Part shown: positions 8,732 to 18,595 of the stretch, piece after piece
Numbering within the stretch: the stretch's first letter is position 1
Layout of the letters: the number at the start of each line of letters is the position of its first letter
Assembly: GCA_947643595.1 (NCBI GenBank)
Contig: CANRWP010000001.1
Span: 1-64,000 of the forward strand
DNA length: 64,000 nt
Direction of reading: 5' to 3'
Origin: an uncultured bacterium
Lineage (GTDB): Bacteria > Bacillota > Clostridia > Lachnospirales > Lachnospiraceae
Notes under the pieces: model-generated
Databases searched by the model: none
What the model was told of the DNA's origin: nothing
Seen by the model: only the letters and a program-made list of their open reading frames with translations
Translations under genes and position numbers: made by a program

Positions 8732-9754
8732 ATGCTTACAGCAGCTTACATCGGATTCGGCGTCAGCGCAAGGGAATATCATATACCGTATGTGGAAAAA
8801 AGGGAAGATATCAGAGTAAAATATGTGTACCGCCGCGAGGAGGATATTGCGCAGAACGCGGCATATGAGCCGTTTTATCCGGAGATTGTTTTTACGACGG
8901 ATATGGAGAGGATCCTGGGAGATCCGGAAGTGAATCTGGTGGTGGTCTGCGCTCCGGATGCTTTTCATGTGCCGTATGCAAAGCAGATCCTGAACGCGGG
9001 AAAACATGCGCTGATCGAGAAACCCTTCGCGCCCACGGCGAAGGAGGCGGAGGAAGTTTTTGCGCTGGCTCGGGAAAAGGGACTGATCTGTATGCCAAAC
9101 CAGAACCGACGGTTTGATGCGGATGTCCTCGCGGTGAAGGAAGTGCTTGAGAGCGGAAAGTTGGGAGATATGGTGAAGTTTGAGAGTCACTACGATTATT
9201 TCAGGGGGAACGGATGGTATGATTATTTTGGCACGCTGTACAATCTTGGGGTGCATACTATCGATCAGGTGATCAGTATATTTGGCATACCGGACCGGAC
9301 GCACTTTGACGTGCGCAGTATCCACCATCCGGGTATGGCGGACGACTATTACGATCTGGAATTTTATTACGGGAACAGCAAGGCGACGGTCAATACCAGC
9401 ATGTGCGTATTGATCGATTACCCCAGATTTGCGGTGCACGGGACAAGGGGGAGCCTCGCGCTGCCGCCGGCGGTCCACAATTCAGGAAAGAAAAAGATTG
9501 TGGGACGCCATGTCATCAATACGGATCCTGCGTCCGAGGACAGATGGGGCACGCTGGTCTATATGGATGAAAACGGGGAGAAGAGAGAGGAAAAGGTGCA
9601 GGTGGGCTGCGCGCACTATGAGAGGATCTATGACAATCTGGCGGCGGCGATCGAACAGGGAGCCGAAAAATGTATAAAGGATGAGGAAGCTATAAAAGTA
9701 CTGGAAATTCTGGAGGATGCGACGGCTGTTGCAAGATCGTTTAAGCAGCCGTGA
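8732..9754 (+). CDS. Gfo/Idh/MocA family oxidoreductase
   Basis: Rossmann N-terminus, ALIEKPFAPTAKEAEEVF (EKP motif). Confidence 0.92.
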   Translation: MLTAAYIGFGVSAREYHIPYVEKREDIRVKYVYRREEDIAQNAAYEPFYPEIVFTTDMERILGDPEVNLVVVCAPDAFHVPYAKQILNAGKHALIEKPFAPTAKEAEEVFALAREKGLICMPNQNRRFDADVLAVKEVLESGKLGDMVKFESHYDYFRGNGWYDYFGTLYNLGVHTIDQVISIFGIPDRTHFDVRSIHHPGMADDYYDLEFYYGNSKATVNTSMCVLIDYPRFAVHGTRGSLALPPAVHNSGKKKIVGRHVINTDPASEDRWGTLVYMDENGEKREEKVQVGCAHYERIYDNLAAAIEQGAEKCIKDEEAIKVLEILEDATAVARSFKQP

Positions 9755-9837
9755 CCACTGCATTTTTTCAATGTACCAGTAGACTTTTATTTTCGAATAT
9801 AGTATAATATTGAAGTCTATATTTAAAAAATAAAAGG

Positions 9838-11916
9838 ATGGTATTTCGCATGAGTACGGATCGGCTTTCCCCCAAAAACGCCGCGTATACGATAAGAGAA
9901 AATTCGGAATATATGGCTGAACAGCATCAGGAAATTCTTCTGGGAAAGGAAGACGGTCTGGATGTATCACTTTATTCTAATCCGGAGTTCAACTGGCTTC
10001 AGATGGAGCAGATCAGAACCGGAATCAAGGATAAGGTGGATGTCTCGTGCTATGCCGATCCCACATACAGCTATGAGACGATGAAGCAGATCCGTCTTTC
10101 CATGTATTCTTCGATCGATCTTTCGGAATATCTGGAGAGGGGGTTCGTGGACGATGAGCTGGAGCAGATTCGTCTTGCCCTGGAAGACGGGCTCGCCATC
10201 GACGTGTGGCTTACTGACGATATGTATGTGCAGCAGATATATGAGATCAGGATCGGGCTGTATGAGGGGCTGGATGTCTCCGTATATGCGGATTCCCAGT
10301 ATAACTGGATGCAGATGAGGGAAATCCGCCTGGGGCTGGAAAAGAAGCTGAAAGTGTCCTGCTATACGAACGGTCTGTTCAGCCACTGGCAGATGAAGGA
10401 GATCCGCCTGGGACTGGAGGCTGGGCTGAATGTATCATCCTATGCGAAGCTGATCTTTTCCGGAACGGATATGAAGCAGAAGCGAGAGGATCTTATGAAC
10501 GAGAAGACCACCACCTGTGCATCTCCCGGTAAAGGCGGAACAGGCGGCAGAGCCGGAGCGAAAAAGGAATTCAGCATTTTTGTGGAGGATAACGGAAACC
10601 GTGTCTATGCGTTTATACAGCTCATAGCGGGAAATGTAGTTACGGAGGAAGATATTTACGGGGCATTGAAAAAGAGGGGCATCGTAAACGGTATAAACCG
10701 AGAGGCGATCGCCGAGATGATCAAAAAGAAAAAGACAAACGAGAAGATACTGATCGCGGAGGGGATACCCGCTGAGGACGGCAAAAACGGCTGGTTTGAA
10801 TTTTTTGTAAGGCTTGATCTTCCCCGCATTCCCGCTCCTCTTCCGGACGGCGGTGTGGATTATGTGAATATAGAAGCCTTTGAGATGGTGGATGAAGGGG
10901 AGCGGATCGCTGTCTACCATCCGGCGGAAAAGGGGAAAGACGGACAGAATGTTTTCGGGGAAGTGATTCACGGCAACGAGGGAGTGGAGAAGAAACCCCT
11001 GAAAGGGGAAGGCTTTACGATCGCGCCGGACGGAGTGACTTATCTGTCCAAATTGAGCGGAAAATTTGAGTATATAAACGGCAGGATCATTATCTCCAAT
11101 ATGATCATTGTGCGCGAGGATGTGACGGCGGTCACGGGAAAACTGGAAGTGGACGGGTCGGTTTATGTGATCGGCAGTGTTTATTCGGGCGGTTCTATCT
11201 CGGCTACCGGGGATATTATTGTTGAGCACAACGTGGAATCGGGCAGATTGGTGGCCGGCGGCAACATTATGATCAAGAAGGGAAGCTGCTCCAAAAATGA
11301 CTGTTTTATCGAAGCGGGTGGAGAAGTTTCAGGCAGTTTTTTTGAGGCAGCCAATATCGAAGCCGGGGGCAATATCCGGGCAAACTATATTATGAACAGC
11401 GACATCAACACGATGGAGAAGGTCATCGTGTCAGGCAGTAAGGGAATGCTCCTTGGCGGGATTACCCGTGCGGTAAAAGGGGTGGACACCTACAACCTTG
11501 GGAATAAATCTCATATTAAGACGGTACTGGAAATCGGGAAGAATAAACTCTATAATAAGCAGCAATCTGTCTTTGCGAAAAAGAGAGTACAGATACAGGA
11601 TGAGTTGATGATGCTGGAAGAGCGCTGGAACAGCATTCTGCAGTCGCTTCCGCCCAACAAGGAGCAGGCGGAGGAGATGATCAAAAAGCTGAATGCGGCG
11701 ATCGTGGCGAAAGATCATGAACTGGCAGATCTGGATGCGGAGGCGTCCAAATTGACGAGTCTGACGGAGCAGGACATGAAGGCGGTTATTGTGAGGGGGA
11801 TCGCCCATGAGGGAAGTATTGTGGAGATCAATACGATCAGATATGTGCTTCCGTCGCGGATAGCCAGGGTGATCTTTAAACTGAGGAACAAGAATGTCGT
11901 AATGGTGAAACTGTAG
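9838..11916 (+). CDS. FapA/DUF342 family protein with N-terminal ~37-aa repeats
   Basis: Repeated QM.EIRLGLE.GLDVS.YAD..Y units in the first ~215 aa; C-terminal beta-helix polymer-forming segment typical of DUF342. Confidence 0.8.
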   Translation: MVFRMSTDRLSPKNAAYTIRENSEYMAEQHQEILLGKEDGLDVSLYSNPEFNWLQMEQIRTGIKDKVDVSCYADPTYSYETMKQIRLSMYSSIDLSEYLERGFVDDELEQIRLALEDGLAIDVWLTDDMYVQQIYEIRIGLYEGLDVSVYADSQYNWMQMREIRLGLEKKLKVSCYTNGLFSHWQMKEIRLGLEAGLNVSSYAKLIFSGTDMKQKREDLMNEKTTTCASPGKGGTGGRAGAKKEFSIFVEDNGNRVYAFIQLIAGNVVTEEDIYGALKKRGIVNGINREAIAEMIKKKKTNEKILIAEGIPAEDGKNGWFEFFVRLDLPRIPAPLPDGGVDYVNIEAFEMVDEGERIAVYHPAEKGKDGQNVFGEVIHGNEGVEKKPLKGEGFTIAPDGVTYLSKLSGKFEYINGRIIISNMIIVREDVTAVTGKLEVDGSVYVIGSVYSGGSISATGDIIVEHNVESGRLVAGGNIMIKKGSCSKNDCFIEAGGEVSGSFFEAANIEAGGNIRANYIMNSDINTMEKVIVSGSKGMLLGGITRAVKGVDTYNLGNKSHIKTVLEIGKNKLYNKQQSVFAKKRVQIQDELMMLEERWNSILQSLPPNKEQAEEMIKKLNAAIVAKDHELADLDAEASKLTSLTEQDMKAVIVRGIAHEGSIVEINTIRYVLPSRIARVIFKLRNKNVVMVKL

Positions 11917-11934
11917 AAGGAGGTGGGATGGAAA

Positions 11935-13032
11935 ATGGCGCGTGATACAATTTTGATTCTGGAGGATGACAATGCCAGCTGCGCAAAACTGACCGAAATA
12001 TTTCAGGATAAATATAAGATTCAGACGGTTTTTACGGAGAGAGAAGGGATAGACTTTTTGAGAAAGCATGCCGCTTCGCTGGCGGTTGTTCTGGTAAACA
12101 TTATGATACCGGCCAAAGATAATTTTCAGATTTTGGGATGGCTCAGCGAGAAAGGCTTTTTAAACCGGATTCCCTTTATGATGATCACAAATGAAATGAC
12201 GGCGGGATATGAGAAGAGGGGATATGAGTTTGGTATAGTCGGTTATATCAGGAAACCTTTTTATCCGGAAGTAGTAAAACAGCTGGTGGAGAATGTCATC
12301 GAGGTGTTCCAGCACAGGGGACAGCTTGAGGTCATGGTGAAAAGTCAGAATGAAAAGCTGATAAAGCAGAATGCTCTGTTGAAAATGATGGCTGACAAGC
12401 AGAAGCATGCAAAGGAGATTCTGATTACGTCGCTGAGCAATATAGTGGAGTTCAGGAACCTGGAATCGAAACAGCATATAAAAAGGATTCGCGAGCTGAC
12501 TTTCTGTCTCGGAAACAGTGTCATGAAATTGTATCCGGAGTACGAGCTCACGGCGGAGAAGATCGATACGATCGGCTGGGCGTCCTGCCTGCATGATATC
12601 GGGAAAATTGTCATTCCGGACAATATCATACTGAAAGCAGGCAAGCTGACGGCGAATGAGTACGAGGTGATCAAGTCCCACACATCGAAGGGGGCGGAGA
12701 TCATAGAGAAAGTCATCGATCTGGACAACGGGGAGTTCTGTGATTGCGCCTACGATATAGCGAGGCATCATCACGAAAAGTATGACGGAAACGGTTATCC
12801 GGACGGCCTCAAAGGGGAGGAGATCAGCATTGCGGCTCAGATCGTTTCGCTGGTGGATATCTACGATGCGCTGACCTCAAAACGTATCTACAAGGCCGCG
12901 TATAAGACGGATAAGGCTTACCAGATGATCATAAGCGGCCAGAGCGGCGCTTTCTCCTCGAAACTTCTGAAAGCCTTTACCGAGGCGAGCAAGGAGTTTG
13001 AGAATATCGTGCAGAAGTATTGCGATGATTAA
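11935..13032 (+). CDS. Receiver-like domain + HD-GYP phosphodiesterase-type protein
   Basis: HDIGK, HHHEKYDGNGYPDGLKGEEI motifs; AAGGAGG RBS before ATG 11935. Confidence 0.9.
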   Translation: MARDTILILEDDNASCAKLTEIFQDKYKIQTVFTEREGIDFLRKHAASLAVVLVNIMIPAKDNFQILGWLSEKGFLNRIPFMMITNEMTAGYEKRGYEFGIVGYIRKPFYPEVVKQLVENVIEVFQHRGQLEVMVKSQNEKLIKQNALLKMMADKQKHAKEILITSLSNIVEFRNLESKQHIKRIRELTFCLGNSVMKLYPEYELTAEKIDTIGWASCLHDIGKIVIPDNIILKAGKLTANEYEVIKSHTSKGAEIIEKVIDLDNGEFCDCAYDIARHHHEKYDGNGYPDGLKGEEISIAAQIVSLVDIYDALTSKRIYKAAYKTDKAYQMIISGQSGAFSSKLLKAFTEASKEFENIVQKYCDD

Positions 13033-13045
13033 AGTGACAGAGGAG

Positions 13046-13080
13046 CCCCTGAAAGCATGGGATGTGCTTTCAGGGGTTTT
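13046..13080 (+). terminator. Rho-independent terminator
   Basis: CCCCTGAAAGCA-N7-TGCTTTCAGGGG-TTTT. Confidence 0.9.
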
Positions 13081-13108
13081 CCATTATACAGAAAATGTAT
13101 AAAATATA

Positions 13109-13455
13109 TTGACAGCTCTCAATATTACCTGTTAAAATAGTAGCACATATCTGGGGAACATCTTGTGAAACTTCTGACCATTTCGGTTGACGATCCCTGT
13201 TATGAGAACATTTCAATGAATATGGCGGATCGGAGAAGACGGTGGTGGTGGCGGTTTCCATGAAATTGTCAGGGGGATTCTTTATAGAGATTCTTCTTTC
13301 CGGCCAAAGCGAAAGGAGAACTAACTGTATGAAGGAAAAAGAGGCAAAAAAGAAACTGGAAGAGATGAACCTGCTGGATGACTTGCTGTTCGGTTTGCTG
13401 GTGACTTATCCGGAGATCGGGGAGCGGTTTGTGAGGAAGGTGCTCAGAATCATTT
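13109..13455 (+). repeat. Direct repeat copy 1 (leader plus 5' end of PD-(D/E)XK transposase gene)
   Basis: Near-identical to 21194-21541, including noncoding leader (GGGAACATCTTGTGAAACTTCTGACCATTTCGG, CAATGAATATGGCGGATCGGAGAAGACGGTGGTGGTGGCGGTTT). Confidence 0.9.
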
Positions 13456-13815
13456 TCGGCAGGGAGTTTAAGCGTCTGTCAGTGACCGCACAGAAAGTGT
13501 TTTACGGTGCTGATTCTGATCTGCACGGCGCCAGGCTGGATGTGTATATGGAGCCGGAGATAGAAGAGGGCTTTGAGGGAAGGGCTGCGGTCCGGGAGAG
13601 AGTATGATGAACTGAAGAATGTGGCGATCATTATGATTATGCCTTATGATCCGTTTGGGCTGAATTGCATGATGTATACGGTGAAAAATAAGTGCGTGGA
13701 AGAGCCGGAGATGGAGTACGAGGATGGAGCAAGCACTCTGTTTTTGTATACAAAAGGAACCAAGAAACGGTATCTTCAAATTCTGGAGAGTAAGGGGATA
13801 AACGGGCAGACATAA
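13329..13815 (+). pseudogene. Decayed PD-(D/E)XK nuclease family transposase
   Basis: N-part MKEKEAKKKLEEMNLLDDLLFG..., C-part EYDELKNVAIIMIMPYDPFGLNCMMYTVKN... in a different frame with the middle missing. Confidence 0.75.
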
Positions 13816-13936
13816 CATCTGAAATTTCACCTGTGATGATAAGCGTTCCGGTAATACGGTCAGCGAAACCAAGATAGATATTTCCGCTTTTGACAGCGAT
13901 ATCAGACGCAATGACGGCTGATTCCGATGGCGGATG
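13811..13936 (-). pseudogene. Fragment of an EutS/PduU-like bacterial microcompartment shell protein
   Basis: PSESAVIASDIAVKSGNIYLGFADRITGTLIITGEISDVM matches the core BMC-domain segment of EutS/PduU; no full gene present. Confidence 0.7.
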
Positions 13937-14152
13937 ACTGGTAATCCACCTGCCCGTTTGCCATTTGTCCGATTCGTACATCCCATATTATATATATTTT
14001 TGCAAGCAATATATCAGCGTTTCTTAAATCATACTATTCGCAAAATTTTCTGTCAAGAAGGAGGGGAGAAATCTAAAGATTAAGATGGTGTTGTATTTGC
14101 GGAGGTTTTCCTGTATGATTGTGAATAGGAAAAATAACAGGCAGGATATTCT

Positions 14153-15124
14153 ATGAAAAATAAAGTAATTAAAATAACAGGTGCCGCCACTGCTGCATTC
14201 GGTGTTTTTATGGCGTTTGGCTGGTCTTTCTTTGATCTGATGATCCACTGCAGAGACAGGAGTCGGCCTGCAAATAAGAAATGGTTTGAGGAGTTGTCCC
14301 ATATAAAGATCAACCATCCGAGGAATAAGTTTGAAAAAGAATACGAAGAGGGCAAAGCCTGGTGTCGGCGGCAGAATATGCAGGACTGCTATATCAGAAG
14401 CAGGGACGGCTTGTTGCTGCACGGATTTTATCTGCCGGCGGCGAAAGCGGAACGTTATGTTCTGCTCTGCCACGGATATAAGGGCAGCGGTTTCGGAGAT
14501 TTTGCCTATACGGCAAAGTTTCTCCACGAAAACGGGTGCCGCCTGCTCTTCATTGATCAGCGCTGCGGCGGACAAAGTGAGGGAAAATATATTACCTTCG
14601 GGGCAAAGGAACAGTGGGATGTACAGCAATGGGCATACTATATTGCGAAGAGAAATAAAGAAAAGCTTCCCGTTTATCTCTACGGGGAATCTATGGGAGC
14701 CGCTTCGGTGCTCATGGCATCGGGGCACAAACTGCCGAAGGAGGTAAAAGGGCTGATCGCGGACTGCGGTTTCCGTTCCATGAAAGGGCAGCTTCAGGAC
14801 ATTGCCGCAGGGTGGTTCCATCTGAACCGTGTGGACCTGCTGCTGCTCAGGGTAGATTTGTTCTGCAGGCTTTTGGGGGGCTTCCGCATGAAAGATGCCG
14901 ACACGACGAACGCAATGAAAACCAACAAAAGGCCGGTTTTGTTTTTTCACGGGGGAAAGGATTCCTATGTAAGGCCTGAGAATACCCGATATAACTACGC
15001 ATTATGCCGGGCATCCAAAGAACTTGTCATTATTCCGGAGGCAAGACATCGATGCAGTCCGTATGTGGAACCGGAATTGTACAGGCGCAGACTTCTGGAA
15101 TTTTTTGCAAAATATGATCATTGA
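14153..15124 (+). CDS. Alpha/beta hydrolase
   Basis: GYKGSGFGDF, YGESMGAAS nucleophile elbow, FHGGKDSYV, EARH. Confidence 0.88.
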   Translation: MKNKVIKITGAATAAFGVFMAFGWSFFDLMIHCRDRSRPANKKWFEELSHIKINHPRNKFEKEYEEGKAWCRRQNMQDCYIRSRDGLLLHGFYLPAAKAERYVLLCHGYKGSGFGDFAYTAKFLHENGCRLLFIDQRCGGQSEGKYITFGAKEQWDVQQWAYYIAKRNKEKLPVYLYGESMGAASVLMASGHKLPKEVKGLIADCGFRSMKGQLQDIAAGWFHLNRVDLLLLRVDLFCRLLGGFRMKDADTTNAMKTNKRPVLFFHGGKDSYVRPENTRYNYALCRASKELVIIPEARHRCSPYVEPELYRRRLLEFFAKYDH

Positions 15125-15134
15125 TCATACCATG

Positions 15135-15164
15135 GCGTCAGCTTAATGTGCTGGCGCTTTTTTT
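15135..15164 (+). terminator. Rho-independent terminator
   Basis: GCGTCAGC-TTAATGT-GCTGGCGC followed by T7. Confidence 0.85.
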
Positions 15165-15299
15165 ATTTCACAGGAAATTGTGTCCTGTGAAATGTTTCAG
15201 ACAGTTATATGCAAAATGTTTGTTAAGTCCCCAAAAGGGTAGAATTTAAATATAAAATGTGTTAACTTCACAAAAGGACAGGAAAACAGGAGGTTGCAA

Positions 15300-16685
15300 A
15301 TGAAAGAATACTATCCTTTGACAGCGGCACAGAAGCTGCATTATAACTGGATGAAAACATACAAAACACAGCAGGTATCGGGAGTCAGCGTCGTAGCGTC
15401 TTTAAAGGCTCAGTTGGACTTCGGACTTTTAAAGAAATGTATCCAGCTGGAATTTGAGCGTTACGGCTGTATGCGGATTCGCTTTACAAAACCTGACGGA
15501 AAAGGCAGAATAAAGCAGTATATTGCGGAGAAAGAGACAAGGGATATCCCCATAAAGGATTTATCCGGTATGAGTTTGCCGGAGGCGGACGGGCTGATGC
15601 AGCAGTGGGCCTATGAGACTTTTGACGGAGATGATATTCCGCTCTGTGACGTAACCATGGTAAAGCTTCCCGAGGGCTTTAACGGATTTTTTATACACAT
15701 GGATCATAGACTGATCGATTCCTGCGGACTGGTGGTGATGATCAACGACCTGATGCAGCTCTATACCCATTTCAGATTCGGGTCTCCTTACCCGGATGAT
15801 CTGGCGGATTATGAGGAGGTTCTGGCGAAAGATTTAAAGAGGGCAAACAACGAAAAACGCTTTGCCAAAGATAAGAAATTCTGGGACGATCAGTTAGATG
15901 CGCTGGGAGAACCGCTTTATTCCGATATCCAGGGGCCTTCCGTTCTGGAAGAGGCGAGAAAGCGTCACGGTGATCCGGCATTGAGATCGGCGGATATCGA
16001 GCTCAAAAATCTGTTTGTGAAAGTAAAGGATTATTATCTGGAGCCGGTGCCCACCAAAAATCTTATCGATTTCTGCATGAACCACCAGCTTTCCATGACA
16101 AATCTTATACTGTTGGGAATCCGGACTTATTTGTCGAAGGTAAATAACGGACAGGAGGATATCACGATCGAGAATTTTATCTCGAGACGTTCCACGCATG
16201 ACGAGTGGACTTCCGGCGGCAGCAGGACGATCATGTTCCCCTGTAGGACCGTGATTTCTCCAGAGACCGATTTCCTGTCGGCGGCATATGAGATTCAGAA
16301 TGTCCAGAACCGCATATATATGCACAGCAATTACGACCCGGAGCTGATCAGGGAGGAAATGAGGAAACGATATCATACACCGGAGCACACAGTCTATGAA
16401 AGCTGTTACCTCACCTACCAGCCCATGCCGATAAAGTTGGAAAACCCGCATCTTGTCCAGATGCCGCAGCATTCCAAATGGTTTGCCAACGGCGCTGCGA
16501 CCAAGAAGATGTATCTGACCGTATCCCACACCGGGGAGGGCGGCATGAATTTTTCTTATCATTACCAGACAGCACATTTGGAAGAGCATGACATGGAGCT
16601 GTTGTATTACTATATGATGCGTATTCTCTTTAAGGGGATCGCAGAACCGGATATGAGTATCGGGGAAATTATAGAACAAGTGTAA
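15300..16685 (+). CDS. Stand-alone condensation-domain-like protein (NRPS C-fold)
   Basis: YPLTAAQKLHY N-terminus and HMDHRLIDS variant of HHxxxDG; RBS AGGAGG. Confidence 0.7.
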   Translation: MKEYYPLTAAQKLHYNWMKTYKTQQVSGVSVVASLKAQLDFGLLKKCIQLEFERYGCMRIRFTKPDGKGRIKQYIAEKETRDIPIKDLSGMSLPEADGLMQQWAYETFDGDDIPLCDVTMVKLPEGFNGFFIHMDHRLIDSCGLVVMINDLMQLYTHFRFGSPYPDDLADYEEVLAKDLKRANNEKRFAKDKKFWDDQLDALGEPLYSDIQGPSVLEEARKRHGDPALRSADIELKNLFVKVKDYYLEPVPTKNLIDFCMNHQLSMTNLILLGIRTYLSKVNNGQEDITIENFISRRSTHDEWTSGGSRTIMFPCRTVISPETDFLSAAYEIQNVQNRIYMHSNYDPELIREEMRKRYHTPEHTVYESCYLTYQPMPIKLENPHLVQMPQHSKWFANGAATKKMYLTVSHTGEGGMNFSYHYQTAHLEEHDMELLYYYMMRILFKGIAEPDMSIGEIIEQV

Positions 16686-16749
16686 GCGCTATCGTACAGC
16701 GATTATAGGTAAAGTTGCGAAGGCGACTATAATTTAGGAGGAGAATGAT

Positions 16750-16983
16750 ATGACACAGGAAATGCAGTTTAAAACAATTATTGCACAGTATTGCGAAATG
16801 AAACCGGAGGATATGACAAATGATTTGAGATTCAGGGAGGATCTGGGCTTTAGTTCTCTTGATTTTATGTCCTTTTTGGGAGAGCTGGAGGATACCTTTG
16901 ATATAGAGTTGGAAGAGGAAAATGCGCTGCAGGTCTTTACCATAGGGGAGGCGCTTGCGTTACTGGAAACATTGCAGCAGTAG
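16750..16983 (+). CDS. Acyl carrier protein
   Basis: 77 aa; DLGFSSLDFMSFLGELEDTFDIELEEE with phosphopantetheine Ser. Confidence 0.92.
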   Translation: MTQEMQFKTIIAQYCEMKPEDMTNDLRFREDLGFSSLDFMSFLGELEDTFDIELEEENALQVFTIGEALALLETLQQ

Positions 16984-16995
16984 GGACGGAGGCTT

Positions 16996-18546
16996 ATGAT
17001 GGAAAAGTTGATTTTGGATATTCTGGAGGAGAGCGAAAAAAAGTTTTCGGAAATGACAGCGGTAAAGTGGCTGAAGAAAAAGGAGATTTATGAGATTAGC
17101 TACCGCGGGATAATGGAAAATGTCAGGGCGGTGAGAAAAGGGCTGGCTGCGGAAGGCTTTCAGGGAAAACACATCGCGCTGATCGGCGGCAGTTCCCTGG
17201 AGTGGATAGAGGGTTATCTGGGGATTATCACAGGCAGGACAGTTGCCGTCCCCCTGGATGCGATGTTGCCGGTGGAGGATCTGGCGGATCTGATCAACCG
17301 TTCCGATTCCGAAGCGCTCTTCTTAAGTCCGAAAAACCAGGGGCTTTTGGAGGAACTTTTGACAGAATGTCCTGATTTGAAAAAAATATGGCTGCTGCAG
17401 GAGGAGCCGGCGGAATTATCCGACGGGAGAGTAACCTGCCTCGGCAAATTAAAGGAGACGGGCAGAGAGACAGAAACGGATTCGGAGAGGCCGGATAGTG
17501 GAGATACCGCAACGATTATTTTCACTTCCGGAACCACCGGAAAAAGTAAAGGTGTTATGCTGACGCAGGGAAATCTGGCGTCCAATGTGCTTTCTGTGGA
17601 TTTTGCATTGGAGCCCGGAACGGTAATCTTAAGCGTTCTTCCAATCCACCACGCGTTCTGCCTGGTGATGGACTGGCTGAAAGGTTTTTCCCTCGGGACA
17701 ACGGTGTGTATCAATGATTCCCTCATGCATATGGTAAAAAACATGGGCATCTTTAAACCGGAGGTAATCCTGATGGTGCCGCTGATGGTGGAGACCATTT
17801 ACAAGAAACTTTCCGCTGCCAGCCCGCTTATACCCAAAAAGATGGTGGCGGCAAAGGCATTCGGCGGAAACTTAAAGATTCTTATTACCGGCGGCGCCCA
17901 TCTTGATCCGTTTTATATTGATAAATTTGCCGATTACGGGATCGGCATTTTTGAGGGATACGGTATGTCGGAATGTTCTCCGGTCATTAGCTCGAATACG
18001 CCGGAGCGCCATAAGGCGGGGTCTATCGGAAGACCTCTTTCAAATGTCCAGATTTCCTTTGAGGACGGTGAAATACTTGTAAAAGGCAGCAGCGTGATGA
18101 AAGGCTATTACAAAATGCCGGAGGAGACGGCTGATACCCTGCGGGACGGCTGGCTTCACACGGGAGATAAAGGGTATCTGGACGAGGACGGTTTCCTGTT
18201 CATCAACGGACGTATCAAAAACCTGATCATTCTTTCAAACGGAGAAAATATTTCCCCGGAAGAGATCGAGAACAAATTAGCGCTGGGGAAACTGGTCGGG
18301 GAAGTGATCGTGACAGGGGAAAACAACGGCCTTACTGCAAGAATTTATCCGGATCAGGATGTGGTGAAAGCCAAACATATGAGTGAAGAGAAGATCAGGA
18401 CGGAGCTGCAGGCGTTTCTGGATAGCTATAATAAATCCCAGCCTACCTACCGCCAGATCACCGGGCTGGTGATCCGGAAAAATCCGTTTATCAAAAGTAC
18501 GACAAAAAAGATCAAACGACAGGAGGTTGAGATTGACGAGCCGTAA
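16996..18546 (+). CDS. AMP-dependent ligase/acyl-ACP or acyl-CoA synthetase
   Basis: FTSGTTGKSKGVM, EGYGMSECSPV, DGWLHTGDKGYLDEDGFLFINGRIKNLI. Confidence 0.92.
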   Translation: MMEKLILDILEESEKKFSEMTAVKWLKKKEIYEISYRGIMENVRAVRKGLAAEGFQGKHIALIGGSSLEWIEGYLGIITGRTVAVPLDAMLPVEDLADLINRSDSEALFLSPKNQGLLEELLTECPDLKKIWLLQEEPAELSDGRVTCLGKLKETGRETETDSERPDSGDTATIIFTSGTTGKSKGVMLTQGNLASNVLSVDFALEPGTVILSVLPIHHAFCLVMDWLKGFSLGTTVCINDSLMHMVKNMGIFKPEVILMVPLMVETIYKKLSAASPLIPKKMVAAKAFGGNLKILITGGAHLDPFYIDKFADYGIGIFEGYGMSECSPVISSNTPERHKAGSIGRPLSNVQISFEDGEILVKGSSVMKGYYKMPEETADTLRDGWLHTGDKGYLDEDGFLFINGRIKNLIILSNGENISPEEIENKLALGKLVGEVIVTGENNGLTARIYPDQDVVKAKHMSEEKIRTELQAFLDSYNKSQPTYRQITGLVIRKNPFIKSTTKKIKRQEVEIDEP

Positions 18547-18595
18547 GTTTCCCGGGAGCACAGGACGGTAAAATTTTTGTTGTGGCTGATCCGGA

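Noticed and set aside
13070-13261. Minus-strand ORF KCSHNRDRQPKWSEVSQDVP... conserved with 21107-21301
   Set aside because: Conservation is explained by the repeated noncoding leader on the plus strand; no RBS support for translation, though a tiny peptide cannot be fully excluded
16686-16740. Inverted repeats (CGCTATCGTACAGCG, ATTATAG...CTATAAT) between C-domain and ACP genes
   Set aside because: Short, no T-tract, no clear regulatory interpretation
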